Origin: Flavobacteriales bacterium | Lineage (GTDB): Bacteria; Bacteroidota; Bacteroidia; Flavobacteriales_G; Salibacteraceae | Assembly (NCBI GenBank): GCA_018660685.1 | Contig: JABJJW010000004.1 | Location: 62,001-126,000, forward strand | Length of the DNA stretch: 64,000 nucleotides | Direction: 5' to 3' | Shown: positions 52,931-61,915 of the stretch, piece after piece | Numbering within the stretch: the first letter of the stretch is position 1 | Layout of the letters: every line of letters begins with the position of its first letter | Position numbers and translations under genes: made by a program | The notes under the pieces: generated by a model | What the model was told of the DNA's origin: nothing | What the model saw: the letters and a program-made list of their open reading frames with translations, nothing else | Database searches by the model: none

Positions 52931-53788
52931 TTATGCTAGGAGCAATCCTTTCAACCGTGAAAGCTTATTCTCAAGTTCAGATAGATCATCTTGAGAAATG
53001 CTCTCCACATCGCTAAAACCTGCGTAAAACATCATAAGTTCTTCAACAGCCTCGTACACATCAGGACTTATTTCTGAATCGATTTCCCCTAAAACATTGA
53101 TCAAATCTGAAGCGTGTCTTTTTTGAGAAAATATCCCTTCATAGACCGGTCGAGTGTCATCATTCAACTCTCTTCCTTGTAATATCCCTGCCGCAATAAC
53201 TTGGCTTTCAACCCAACTACCAAGAAAGATCTCGGTCGCATTTACGAAACGCTCATTGTCAACCATGTACTGATCCATCTCGTTGAAAGCATGGTCCATC
53301 ATTTTGACAAATTTCTCCTGGCTGGTCGTATTCTCTTCGAAGTTGGTCGTGATCGTTCGATCAAACACTTCACCCGCGCCGAGCTCGTTCGACAAACCTC
53401 TACAGACGTTGAAGTAGTCCAATGTTTTCTGATTTTGGTGCTCATAAGCCATGAACCCCATATCGGTCATAAAAACTCCATAGCCATATGCCCTCGCCAT
53501 TGCAGTCGAGAGATCATGCACCCCGCTAGTTGGCGTCAGCTTGATTTCATCGGTATACAAGTTCACCTGCTCAATGATGTGGAATGTCTCCAATGGAGAA
53601 GGCAGGTTCGCAATCATTGTATGAAACTTGAAGTCAGCAAGTGGATTCACTCCGCTTTCGGCTGGTTGCTCTGTAACCTCATCGAGGGCAGTGTCATCAC
53701 CAGAATGATCATGCTTTTCTTCACTATCCCCACAAGATGCAAGGAGGAAAACACCAACGAATAGGATCGCAAAGTGTCTGATTTTCAT
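52931..53788 (-). CDS. Lipoprotein, unknown function
   Basis: A 285-residue lipoprotein with lipobox LLASC (Cys19), followed by a His/Asp-rich linker (DSEEKHDHSGDD) and an all-helical body (LSTAMARAYGYGVFMTDMGF; EKFVKMMDHAFNEMDQYMVD). No known family was recognised; similar helical lipoproteins of this length are widespread in Bacteroidota. ATG 53788 gives the proper signal peptide. It is divergent from the tetR-efflux operon with a 173-bp intergenic region and is followed by a terminator. Confidence 0.78.
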   Translation of the reverse strand: MKIRHFAILFVGVFLLASCGDSEEKHDHSGDDTALDEVTEQPAESGVNPLADFKFHTMIANLPSPLETFHIIEQVNLYTDEIKLTPTSGVHDLSTAMARAYGYGVFMTDMGFMAYEHQNQKTLDYFNVCRGLSNELGAGEVFDRTITTNFEENTTSQEKFVKMMDHAFNEMDQYMVDNERFVNATEIFLGSWVESQVIAAGILQGRELNDDTRPVYEGIFSQKRHASDLINVLGEIDSEISPDVYEAVEELMMFYAGFSDVESISQDDLSELENKLSRLKGLLLA

Positions 53789-53884
53789 AGGTATTTGAGT
53801 TTGAGTGAACAACAAATATAGTCGACTGCCTATTCTATCAAAATGGATTTTATCGAAGCTGGAGTATTATCCAAATTGTTAAAA

Positions 53885-53962
53885 TTTACCCAAATGACTA
53901 AACTTCCTTGGTAGTTAGTTCGCATGTACTTACACTTGCACTTTATTACCCAAACGGATAAA
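53885..53962 (+). repeat. Two direct repeats upstream of tetR, candidate operators
   Basis: Two 17-bp copies, TTACCCAAATGACTAAA (53885-53901) and TTACCCAAACGGATAAA (53946-53962), agree in 14 of 17 positions and share their first nine bases. They are 61 bp apart start to start, close to six helical turns. The second ends on the A of the tetR ATG. They are good candidates for autoregulatory binding of the TetR protein that follows. The repeats are not internally palindromic, which is unusual for TetR sites. Confidence 0.45.
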
Positions 53963-54570
53963 TGAGTAAAGAAGAGAAAATACTAGAGGCCGCGACGGAC
54001 GAATTTCTTACCAAAGGATACGACGGTGCGCGTATGCGCAGTATCGCGGAAAGCGCCGGAATCAACAAAGGCCTACTCCACTATTATTTCAAGAGCAAGG
54101 AGGCGCTCATACTCAAAGTGTTCCATAGTTTGTTCCGTGAGATTTTCAGCGAGCTATCAGATATTTTCAATTCGGAACTGAGTCTGTTCGAGCAGATTGA
54201 GCGCGGCATAGGCACTTACATCGAGTTCCTTATCCAGAATCCGCGGATTCCCTTTTTTGTTGTCGGCGAACTCAACCGAGATAAAAAAGCGCACTTGCGC
54301 CGGATGAAGGAAGCAAAGGTTCCCCCACCCTTCATGGAGCTTGGTCGATCGATCGAAGAAGCAAGAAAGAGGAAAGAAGTTAAATCAGATACGACCAGTC
54401 GGGAGTTTATACTCAACATGATGAGCTTAATGCTCTTCCCATTTGTTGCACGCGAAATGATCATGTTCACCCAGCAGATCAACGAGAAAGAATTTGAGGC
54501 CATGTTGCGAAACAGAAAGAAGCAAGTGGCACAATTACTAATCATGGACTTAAAAGTTAAAGCCAAATAA
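53962..54570 (+). CDS. TetR/AcrR family transcriptional regulator
   Basis: A 202-residue repressor with an N-terminal three-helix DNA-binding domain (KILEAATDEFLTKGYDGARM, IAESAGINKGLLHYYFKSKEALI in parts) and a ligand-binding domain with family features FKSKEALILKVFHSLF and, later, FFVVGELNRDKK. It overlaps the adaptor gene by one base, so it is co-transcribed with the efflux system it probably controls. The inducer is unknown. Confidence 0.92.
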   Translation: MSKEEKILEAATDEFLTKGYDGARMRSIAESAGINKGLLHYYFKSKEALILKVFHSLFREIFSELSDIFNSELSLFEQIERGIGTYIEFLIQNPRIPFFVVGELNRDKKAHLRRMKEAKVPPPFMELGRSIEEARKRKEVKSDTTSREFILNMMSLMLFPFVAREMIMFTQQINEKEFEAMLRNRKKQVAQLLIMDLKVKAK

Positions 54571-55691
54571 TGAAAGCTTTTGAAATCAGGAGATACTCCG
54601 TAGTCGCAGGTATCGCAATTTTAATCGGGGCCGTTGTTCTCAACAATGTGCTAGCCGGCATGAAGGAACCACCGAAAGAAGAGCCACCTAGTGATTTTGT
54701 GGTTCCCGTCAAAGTATTGGCAGTGTCCAACATCACAGAAACAGCGGATGTGTCCATCAACGGGCGCATAATCTCCCAGCGAAAATTTGACGTTTTCACG
54801 GAGGTAAATGGACGGCTCATACCTACAACGAAGGAATTTAAGAATGGCGTCTCCTTCAGTAAAGGAGATGTGCTACTTCAGATGGATGATACCGATGTCA
54901 GGATGAATCTTGTTTCCAGTCGGAGTGCGTTTCAAACCTTGTTGAATTCACTGTTAGCAGATCTGAAGATTGACTACTCGAACAACTTTGAGCTGTGGCA
55001 ATCATTCATCTTGCAGCTAGATCCAGCGAAGATTCTATCAGAGCTTCCCGCTGTTACCGATGTCAAGCTAAAAGGGTTTCTCGTTTCTAGAAACGTGTAC
55101 AACCAATACTACGCGATCAAGGGTCAGGAAGCTCAATTGGCCAAATTCACGGTTACAGCACCGTTTGATGGCGTAGTAAATCAAGCCTCGATTAATCCGA
55201 ACACCATCCTCAGAGCAGGTCAAAGAGTTGGGGTTTTCGTCGACCCGACGAACTACGAATTGGAAGCTGGCATCAGTCTATCGTTGAACGACAGAATATC
55301 AATTGGCAACACAGTCCAACTCCACTCAAATGACGTCAAGGGCAGATGGAAGGGAGTTGTTTCACGCAAAAGCGAAAGTCTGGACCCAAGCACCCAAAAT
55401 CTGAAAGTCTACATAAATGTAAAAGGATCCAACCTGTTTGAAGGCGCCTATCTGAATGGTGTAATCATGGGTCAAAGTCTTGACTCTGCCATTTCCATTC
55501 CCCGTTACTTGATTGTCAACAACAATCAAGTTTATGTCCTCAACGATGATAAGCTTGGCTTAACCACTGTCGATATCATCCATGAAAACCGAGATTCTAT
55601 GCTGGTTTCAGGATTAGCTGATGGAATTGAGCTGGTTAATCAGGTGGTTCCAGGAGCACACGAAGGAATGAAGGTTCAAAAGGTGAATTGA
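54570..55691 (+). CDS. RND efflux periplasmic adaptor (HlyD/AcrA-like)
   Basis: A 373-residue membrane-fusion protein that links the inner-membrane pump to the TolC-like channel. It has an N-terminal helix (VVAGIAILIGAVVLNNVLA), a lipoyl-like half (INGRIISQRKFDVFTEVNG in parts; FSKGDVLLQMDDTD), a helical hairpin, a second lipoyl half (FTVTAPFDGVVNQASINPN) and a beta-barrel domain (GNTVQLHSNDVKG). It overlaps tetR by one base and ends 1 bp before the permease. Confidence 0.9.
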   Translation: MKAFEIRRYSVVAGIAILIGAVVLNNVLAGMKEPPKEEPPSDFVVPVKVLAVSNITETADVSINGRIISQRKFDVFTEVNGRLIPTTKEFKNGVSFSKGDVLLQMDDTDVRMNLVSSRSAFQTLLNSLLADLKIDYSNNFELWQSFILQLDPAKILSELPAVTDVKLKGFLVSRNVYNQYYAIKGQEAQLAKFTVTAPFDGVVNQASINPNTILRAGQRVGVFVDPTNYELEAGISLSLNDRISIGNTVQLHSNDVKGRWKGVVSRKSESLDPSTQNLKVYINVKGSNLFEGAYLNGVIMGQSLDSAISIPRYLIVNNNQVYVLNDDKLGLTTVDIIHENRDSMLVSGLADGIELVNQVVPGAHEGMKVQKVN

Positions 55692-55692
55692 G

Positions 55693-58600
55693 ATGAGAGC
55701 ATTGATTGAATATTTCATCAAGTACGCGATTTCAGGAAATGTACTCCTATTTCTCATCTTGATCTTTGGGTTCTTTGGACTGAATAGTCTGAGAAGAACG
55801 TTTTTCCCGGAGATTCCAAGCCGACTCATTACAGTTCAGGCTGTTTATCCAGGTGCCTCACCCGAGGAGATTGAAGAGTCGATTGTCCTTAAAATCGAGG
55901 ATAATTTAAAGGGCGTAACAGGAATTGATAGGGTAAGATCGGTCTCTAGCGAAAACCTTGCGAGCATTAGCGTTGAGCTAACTCAAAACGCCGACATCGA
56001 CTTGCTCCTCATGGACGTCAAAAATGCCGTTGACAGGATTACTTCTTTCCCTGTAGGATTGGAATCTGTCGATGTCTATAAACGCGAAGCCATCAGTCGA
56101 GCAATGTCCTTTGCCATTTATGGTGACGTTGATCTTAAAACACTGAAAGGAGAAGCCCGAAAGGTAGAACGAGACCTGCTCGCCATTGAAGGAATTTCAA
56201 AGGTTGCACTCAGCGGTTTCCCTGCTGAAGAAATTGTAATTGAAATTCAAGAACACAAGCTTGAATCTTATGGAATCTCGTTCCAGCAAGTGCTCCAGGC
56301 AATTGCTTCCAATAACATCGAACTAACCGGCGGAACAGTAAAAGGTGTGAACGAAGAATTAAAAATACGTTCTTCATCCAAAGCTTATTACGCCGTTGAT
56401 CTTGAGAATTTAGTCATTCGAGCCAGCAAGGATGGGTCGGTTACACTTTTAAAGGATTTAGCCACGGTAGAAGATCGATGGGCGGAAGAACCGAATCGAA
56501 ACTATTTCAATGGACGGCCCGCCGTCACAATTGATGTATCCAACACGAACAGCGAAGATCTGCTCTTCATCGCCGAGCAATTGAAGGCTTATCTAGAATC
56601 GTTTAATGAAAAAAAACCCGCGATCCAAGCCAGCATTACTAATGATGCTTCAAATACAGTGGTTCAACGAATTGATCTGTTAGTTGAGAATGGAATCATC
56701 GGATTCTTTCTCGTCTTCTTCTTTCTAGCTCTTTTCTTACACTACCGACTCGCATTGTGGGTAGCACTTGCAATTCCGATATGCTTCGGTGGAGCATTCG
56801 TACTGGCGCCCTTCTTTGGAATAACTATCAACGTCATTTCTTTATTTGGGATGATTACGGTAATTGGTATTCTGGTAGACGATGGGGTGGTAATCAGTGA
56901 GAACATTTACCGGCATTACGAACGCGGAGAAGATCGAGTGACAGCAGCTGTCAACGGTACCTTGGAAGTGCTGCCGGCTGTATTCTCTGCAATCCTGACA
57001 ACAGTTGTAGCCTTTAGCACATTCTTCTTTCTTGATGGAATACTAGGAGATTTCTTTAGTGAAATGGCGTTCATTGTCATTGCCACACTCATATTCTCTC
57101 TTGTAGAAGGGGTTTTTATCCTCCCAGCTCATGTGGCTCATTCAAAAGCACTCGATCGAGAAGTGAAACCTAATAAACTCACGAGGGTATCTACTCAAAT
57201 TTTGGATTGGATGAAGAACAAAGCCTACAAACCGGCTTTGGAGTTTTGTATGGAAAACAAATTCTTAGCCGTTGCTTTTCCTCTCGCGCTCTTCATTATC
57301 ACCATTGGAGCGATTAAAGGAGGAATCATCACAACAACGTTTTTCCCATTCATCGAGAGTGAAGAAATCACCATTTCACTTAAAATGCCATCTGGCACAC
57401 CAGAAGATCAAACGCTAAACCTTCTAGATCAACTAGAAGAGGCGGCGTGGATGACTAATGATGAAATCAAATCCACTCGCGAAGATGGACTCGATGTCAT
57501 ATTGGCCGTCGATAAGCGTCTAGGCCAAAAAACGAATGAAGGCACAATGCGGATCAAGCTTCTGGATAATGAAGCTCGTCAGATGGCTACACTAGGAATT
57601 AGTGGCCAAATCAGGGAAAAGGTCAGCAATTTGGTTGGTGTAGAACAAATGTCCTTCGGCACAGGTGGACCTTTTGGAAAACCAGTCTCTGTGGCTCTAA
57701 AAGGTGTGGATCAAGAAGAAGTCCGACTAGTCGTAGAAAAGCTCAAAGACAAACTCAATGGGTTAAGTGACTTGAAAGACATCACCGATGATGATCTTGA
57801 AGGAGAGCGTGAGATCAGAATCAAGCTCAAAGAAAAGGCCTATCTCCTTGGACTTTCGGAACAACAAATATTGCTTCAGGTTCGCCAGGGCTTTTTCGGA
57901 GGCGAAATACAGAGGTTACAACGAGGCTTAGATGAAGTGAAAGTGTGGGTGAAGTATGACCGAAGTGAACGATCTAGCCAAAGTCGATTGGAAGACATGA
58001 AAATTCGAACCGCGAATGGTGAGCAATACAATTTAAAGGACTTAGCAACCTTCGAAATTGCAAGAGGAGTTGTTGGAATTAATCACACCGATGGTGAACG
58101 AAATATTCTCGTTCAAGCCGACATTTCTAATTCTGAAGTTTCCGTCACGGACATTCTCGGAACTCTAGAAAGCGACATTATTCCGGAGATTTTGGCGGAA
58201 CATCCTGACATCAATTACTCGTTTGAGGGGCAATATCGACAGCAACTAAAAACGGCGTCCTCAGCTAAAAAAGTAGCGCCTATAGTACTACTTCTAATGC
58301 TAGCTATTATAGTACTGACTTTCAGATCTTTTACTCAAACTTTTGCCGTGCTTTTATTGATACCATTTAGCTTCATTGGAGTGGCTTGGGGACATTGGGT
58401 ACATGGACTTCAACTATCACTTTTCAGTTATTTAGGGATGATTGCGTTGATGGGAATCATTGTGAACGATGCCTTGGTATTTGTGAACGCATTTAATCTC
58501 AACATCAAGGATGGGATGAGCTTTCGAGACAGCATGAAAGAAGCTGCATTATCTCGATTTAGGCCTATCCTCCTAACATCGATTACAACGGTGGCTGGAC

Positions 58601-58827
58601 TTGCTCCGCTCATTTTTGAAACCAGCATGCAAGCGCAGTTTTTAATCCCAATGGCCATTACGATTGCCTACGGACTTGGAATTGCCACGCTGATCATTTT
58701 GATTCTGCTTCCGGTCCTTCTGATCACGATGAACAGACTAAAGTTATTTATTGAATGGTACTGGAATGGAAAGACGCCAAAGCCGAAGGAAGTTGAACCT
58801 GCTTATAAAGAGATGAAATATGAATAA
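55693..58827 (+). CDS. RND family efflux transporter, inner-membrane permease
   Basis: A 1044-residue proton-driven trimeric efflux pump of the AcrB superfamily, with 12 predicted helices and two large periplasmic loops. The proton-relay pair of aspartates is visible in GILVDDGVVISENIYRHYE, and the second half has the equivalent LMGIIVNDALVFVNAFN. The periplasmic part begins with FPEIPSRLITVQAVYPGASPEE (in parts). The substrate cannot be predicted. It forms an operon with the adaptor and the outer-membrane channel (8-bp overlap downstream). Confidence 0.93.
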   Translation: MRALIEYFIKYAISGNVLLFLILIFGFFGLNSLRRTFFPEIPSRLITVQAVYPGASPEEIEESIVLKIEDNLKGVTGIDRVRSVSSENLASISVELTQNADIDLLLMDVKNAVDRITSFPVGLESVDVYKREAISRAMSFAIYGDVDLKTLKGEARKVERDLLAIEGISKVALSGFPAEEIVIEIQEHKLESYGISFQQVLQAIASNNIELTGGTVKGVNEELKIRSSSKAYYAVDLENLVIRASKDGSVTLLKDLATVEDRWAEEPNRNYFNGRPAVTIDVSNTNSEDLLFIAEQLKAYLESFNEKKPAIQASITNDASNTVVQRIDLLVENGIIGFFLVFFFLALFLHYRLALWVALAIPICFGGAFVLAPFFGITINVISLFGMITVIGILVDDGVVISENIYRHYERGEDRVTAAVNGTLEVLPAVFSAILTTVVAFSTFFFLDGILGDFFSEMAFIVIATLIFSLVEGVFILPAHVAHSKALDREVKPNKLTRVSTQILDWMKNKAYKPALEFCMENKFLAVAFPLALFIITIGAIKGGIITTTFFPFIESEEITISLKMPSGTPEDQTLNLLDQLEEAAWMTNDEIKSTREDGLDVILAVDKRLGQKTNEGTMRIKLLDNEARQMATLGISGQIREKVSNLVGVEQMSFGTGGPFGKPVSVALKGVDQEEVRLVVEKLKDKLNGLSDLKDITDDDLEGEREIRIKLKEKAYLLGLSEQQILLQVRQGFFGGEIQRLQRGLDEVKVWVKYDRSERSSQSRLEDMKIRTANGEQYNLKDLATFEIARGVVGINHTDGERNILVQADISNSEVSVTDILGTLESDIIPEILAEHPDINYSFEGQYRQQLKTASSAKKVAPIVLLLMLAIIVLTFRSFTQTFAVLLLIPFSFIGVAWGHWVHGLQLSLFSYLGMIALMGIIVNDALVFVNAFNLNIKDGMSFRDSMKEAALSRFRPILLTSITTVAGLAPLIFETSMQAQFLIPMAITIAYGLGIATLIILILLPVLLITMNRLKLFIEWYWNGKTPKPKEVEPAYKEMKYE

Positions 58828-60127
58828 AAGAATAATATTCTTCCTAGCAGGAACGCTGATCTCTGGATTGACCTTGGCCCAAGATGGTTTGAGCGTTCAG
58901 TCCGCTATTGAAGAAGCTCTGTCTAACAATCCTAACATTCGGATTTCTCGTTCAAGAGTTGAGATAGCAGAAAACAACGCGTCGTTGGGAAATGCAGGCT
59001 TACTCCCTACTCTTTCAGCAGGTGCTGGAGTGAATTATGACGTTGACGACGTGAGCATTCAGCTCGCTGGAAGTCCTGACCCCATTGAAACTACAGGCGC
59101 AGCTACAAACGCGTTGAATGCCAACCTCAATTTGAATTATCAAGTATTCTCTGGATTCAACAACAAGCGCACGTATTCGAAGCTGCAATTAGCTGCGGCA
59201 CAAAGTGAAATGCAAAGTCAGTTGGAGGTTGAAGGAATCATTCTGCAAGTAGCAGCCGCTTTCTACAACGTTCTAAGAGCAGAGAACAACCTTCAGATTT
59301 TGAGAAACAGCAAGGCAATATCAGAATCAAGAGTAGAGCGTTCACAAGCAGCAAAGGACTTGTCTGGCGGCAGCTCGATTGCATTACTCAATGCTAAAGT
59401 GGATTTGAATCAAGATAGCGTTGAACTACTGAATGCGAATCAGGCATTGACAGAGGCTCGAATCAACTTTAACCAGCTACTTGGGAGAGATCTAGTGAAT
59501 GAAGTTGTACTTACCGCCGTAGAAGAGCTTCCCGAACTTGAAGGGCATGAAGCTCTCAAAGAGAAGATGATGAGCCAAAACCCTACTCAGATTAATGCTC
59601 GGCTTACTGAACAAAGCTCATTACTCGACTACAAAATCTCGAATTCGTCCTATTTGCCGCAGCTCAATTTTTCGGGTTCCTACTCCTATTTCAGAAATGA
59701 ATCCGAGGGTTCCTTTCTTCAGCTTAATGAAACGCTTGGATATGGTTTGGGGTTAACGCTCTCCGTTCCACTGTTTACTGGTGGCACAAGACGAAGCGCA
59801 CAGAAGAATGCTAAAATCTTGATGGAGAATTCAAAGATTTTGAACGAAGAGACATCCAGAACGCTTGAAAAGCAGCTACTGATTGCGTATCGAGACTACC
59901 AGAACTCAATGCAGGCCTTCGAACTAGAACAAACAAGTCTCGAGACGGCAGAATTGAACTTTGAACTGAGTGAGGAGCGATTCGCAATAGGCCAAATCAG
60001 CAATGTAGATTTCCGGACTGCACAGCTCAATTTACTGATGAGTCAAAACAATCTCAACAACTTACAGTACAACACACAGCTCACTGCATTGGAGGTTCTG
60101 AGACTTTCAGGACAATTGATGAAGTGA
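58820..60127 (+). CDS. TolC-family outer-membrane efflux protein
   Basis: A 435-residue outer-membrane channel with a signal peptide (IIFFLAGTLISGLTLAQ) and two repeated OEP modules (about 20-220 and 240-430). Hallmarks are long periplasmic helices (LQVAAAFYNVLRAENNLQIL; ATELNFELSEERFAIGQISN-like segments) and YQVFSGF and LSVPLFTGG motifs. It completes the tetR-adaptor-pump-channel operon. Its start overlaps the pump gene by 8 bp. No other outer-membrane partner is present, so this should be the dedicated channel. Confidence 0.92.
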   Translation: MNKRIIFFLAGTLISGLTLAQDGLSVQSAIEEALSNNPNIRISRSRVEIAENNASLGNAGLLPTLSAGAGVNYDVDDVSIQLAGSPDPIETTGAATNALNANLNLNYQVFSGFNNKRTYSKLQLAAAQSEMQSQLEVEGIILQVAAAFYNVLRAENNLQILRNSKAISESRVERSQAAKDLSGGSSIALLNAKVDLNQDSVELLNANQALTEARINFNQLLGRDLVNEVVLTAVEELPELEGHEALKEKMMSQNPTQINARLTEQSSLLDYKISNSSYLPQLNFSGSYSYFRNESEGSFLQLNETLGYGLGLTLSVPLFTGGTRRSAQKNAKILMENSKILNEETSRTLEKQLLIAYRDYQNSMQAFELEQTSLETAELNFELSEERFAIGQISNVDFRTAQLNLLMSQNNLNNLQYNTQLTALEVLRLSGQLMK

Positions 60128-60144
60128 TGATTTCATCATAGAAT

Positions 60145-60152
60145 TAAATTTG
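60145..60152 (+). promoter_or_regulatory. Candidate -7 box before the sigma-factor remnant
   Basis: TAAATTTG matches the Bacteroidota -7 consensus TAnnTTTG exactly, 16 bp before the ATG at 60169. It suggests that the promoter of the broken sigma gene is still intact. Confidence 0.45.
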
Positions 60153-60168
60153 CTGACTTTCAACCACC

Positions 60169-60360
60169 ATGTCAGCCACCTTTCATAGCCGTTCAGAATT
60201 TGAACTCATATTCAAAGAGCACTACGCGTCTCTCGTGAATTATGCGGTGAGAATGGTGAAAGACCCTGACTCTGCCGAAGATGTGACGCAACAGGTTTTT
60301 GTCTCGCTATGGGAAAAGCGAGAATCAATCGAAATCGAAGGAAGTCTAAAGAGCTACCTG
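60169..60360 (+). pseudogene. 5' fragment of an ECF RNA polymerase sigma factor gene
   Basis: 64 residues of a sigma-70 region 2 (FELIFKEHYASLVNYAVRMV, SAEDVTQQVFVSLWEKRE, SLKSYL), the typical beginning of Bacteroidota ECF sigma factors linked to FecR-type anti-sigma genes. Right after SYL, where a YTAVRNR-like stretch is expected, the frame turns into unrelated sequence and ends at 60417. Region 4 (DNA -35 binding) is absent, so the gene is inactive. The break coincides with the start of TonB-receptor coding sequence in another frame. Confidence 0.82.
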
Positions 60361-60542
60361 ATGTGCAACTCACTTACCGCATCAATCAGGAGAAGGTTAC
60401 CCACGTATTCAAGTTAGACGTACAAAACGCCATCAATCGTGAAAATCCTTGGTGGGACTATTACAACCCTGAAAGAGATCAGGTCGAAACAGATTTTCAA
60501 GTAGGAGTACTTCCAATACTCACATACAAACTTCAATTCTAA
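60361..60542 (+). pseudogene. 3' fragment of a TonB-dependent receptor gene
   Basis: In the second frame the sequence DVQLTYRINQEKVTHVFKL, DVQNAINRENPW and LPILTYKLQF (to the stop at 60540-60542) reads as the last ~60 residues of a TonB-dependent receptor barrel. It ends in the aromatic Phe typical of outer-membrane proteins. No start or upstream barrel is present. Joined directly to the sigma-factor fragment, it is best explained as the far end of a lost sigma/anti-sigma/receptor operon. A terminator follows. Confidence 0.8.
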
Positions 60543-60562
60543 GTTTAGGTAGGTTGTCGGAG

Positions 60563-60591
60563 AGCCTCGTTCGTTGCGGACGGGGCTTTTT
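60563..60591 (+). terminator. Rho-independent terminator after the TonB receptor remnant
   Basis: AGCCTCGT (60563-60570) pairs with ACGGGGCT (60580-60587) over 8 bp including one G-T wobble, with a 9-base loop and a T run to 60591. It abuts the convergent rseP stop codon at 60593. It probably terminated the former receptor operon. Confidence 0.82.
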
Positions 60592-60592
60592 G

Positions 60593-61915
60593 CTATCCGC
60601 TAATTGCCCGAATGATGTCATTCCCATTGGCGTAGACCAACAACGTCAACAACAGGATCATCCCGGTCGCTTGAGCATATTCCATGAACTTATCGCCAGG
60701 TTTTCTGCCCGTGACCATTTCATAGATGAGGAACATGACATGACCGCCGTCCAAGGCTGGAATCGGCAGGATGTTCATGAAGGCGAGAATCAATGATAAG
60801 AACGCCGTCATCGTCCAGAATGCCTGCCAGTTCCAAGTTGCTGGGAAAAGACCTCCAATCGCGCCAAAACCACCAATTGAGGATGCTCCCTCTTTGGTGA
60901 AGACCAACTTCAAACTGGATATGTAGCTGCTCAATATTTTTCCTGTCTCGAAAAACCCAGCCGGAATGGCTTCGAAGAAACCATATCGATACGTCTTTGT
61001 TTCGATGAATGAATCGACCAGCTTCAAACCGATTCCAATTTTACCAGCTTCGCTAATCGAAACTTGCATTTCTACAAGTTCGCCATCGCGATCAATATTG
61101 ATTGATACCGTTTCACCTGGGTGGCCTTGAATCGCCGCAAACCCTTCGAGGTAACCTAACGTGGGCTCGCCGGCGACGGCTAAAATGCGGTCGTTCTTTT
61201 GAAGTCCAGCGCTCTCTGCGGCGGCTCCAGCAATGATGCTGTCCACCTCAAATGGGAATCGGAGGTTGAATAATGACCTCACCTTCTCTCTTAAAAGCAC
61301 TTGGTCAATGGTGTCCGGAAGGGTTACAATTTCAATAACTCCATCTCGATTAACTTCTACTTGACGTGCCTCGCTGATTAGAATCTCCTTCCCAAGATCT
61401 CCCAAAAACTCCGCATTTCCATCAGCCAATCCAACGATGTGATCTCCATCTCTCAATCCGAATGGTTCGAGTGAATCATCCACATATACACCATATTTAA
61501 GGTTTGCGAGTGGCACTTTCTCCTTGCCCCATGTGTACAATACCATGCTGTAGATGAGGAATGCTAGAATGATGTTGACCGTAACGCCACCAACCATGAT
61601 GATGAGTCGCTGCCACGCTGGCTTGCTTCTAAACTCCCATGGCTCAGCTGGTTTCGACATGGCTTCTTTATCCATGCTCTCATCGATCATTCCTGATATT
61701 TTGACGTAGCCACCAAGCGGCAACCAACCGATTCCATACTGTGTATCGCCTCGCTTGAACTTGATCAACGAAAACCAAGGATCGAAGAATAAGTAGAACT
61801 TCTCTACTCTGGTTTTGAACAGCTTGGCAGGAATGAAATGTCCTAATTCGTGAAGTACGATCAGGATTGAAAGACTCAAAATGAGTTGTGCCGCTTTAAT
61901 AAGAAATACTTCCAT
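60593..61915 (-). CDS. rseP: RseP/site-2 protease family zinc metalloprotease
   Basis: A 440-residue intramembrane protease. The catalytic HELGH is at residues 22-26 in the first helix, and the third zinc ligand lies in LPIPALDGGH near the C-terminus. Two PDZ domains are seen in the middle (AESAGLQKNDRILAVAGE). It cleaves membrane-embedded anti-sigma factors in the periplasmic stress pathway; the substrate is not encoded nearby. The dxr stop codon abuts its ATG, as in many bacteria. Confidence 0.93.
   Translation of the reverse strand: MEVFLIKAAQLILSLSILIVLHELGHFIPAKLFKTRVEKFYLFFDPWFSLIKFKRGDTQYGIGWLPLGGYVKISGMIDESMDKEAMSKPAEPWEFRSKPAWQRLIIMVGGVTVNIILAFLIYSMVLYTWGKEKVPLANLKYGVYVDDSLEPFGLRDGDHIVGLADGNAEFLGDLGKEILISEARQVEVNRDGVIEIVTLPDTIDQVLLREKVRSLFNLRFPFEVDSIIAGAAAESAGLQKNDRILAVAGEPTLGYLEGFAAIQGHPGETVSINIDRDGELVEMQVSISEAGKIGIGLKLVDSFIETKTYRYGFFEAIPAGFFETGKILSSYISSLKLVFTKEGASSIGGFGAIGGLFPATWNWQAFWTMTAFLSLILAFMNILPIPALDGGHVMFLIYEMVTGRKPGDKFMEYAQATGMILLLTLLVYANGNDIIRAISG

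Noticed and set aside
53885-53962. CRISPR-like repeat
   Set aside because: Only two imperfect copies with no spacer array or cas genes.
53962-60127. TetR-RND efflux operon as a novel system
   Set aside because: Regulator, adaptor, pump and TolC channel form a standard tripartite efflux operon with all expected motifs.
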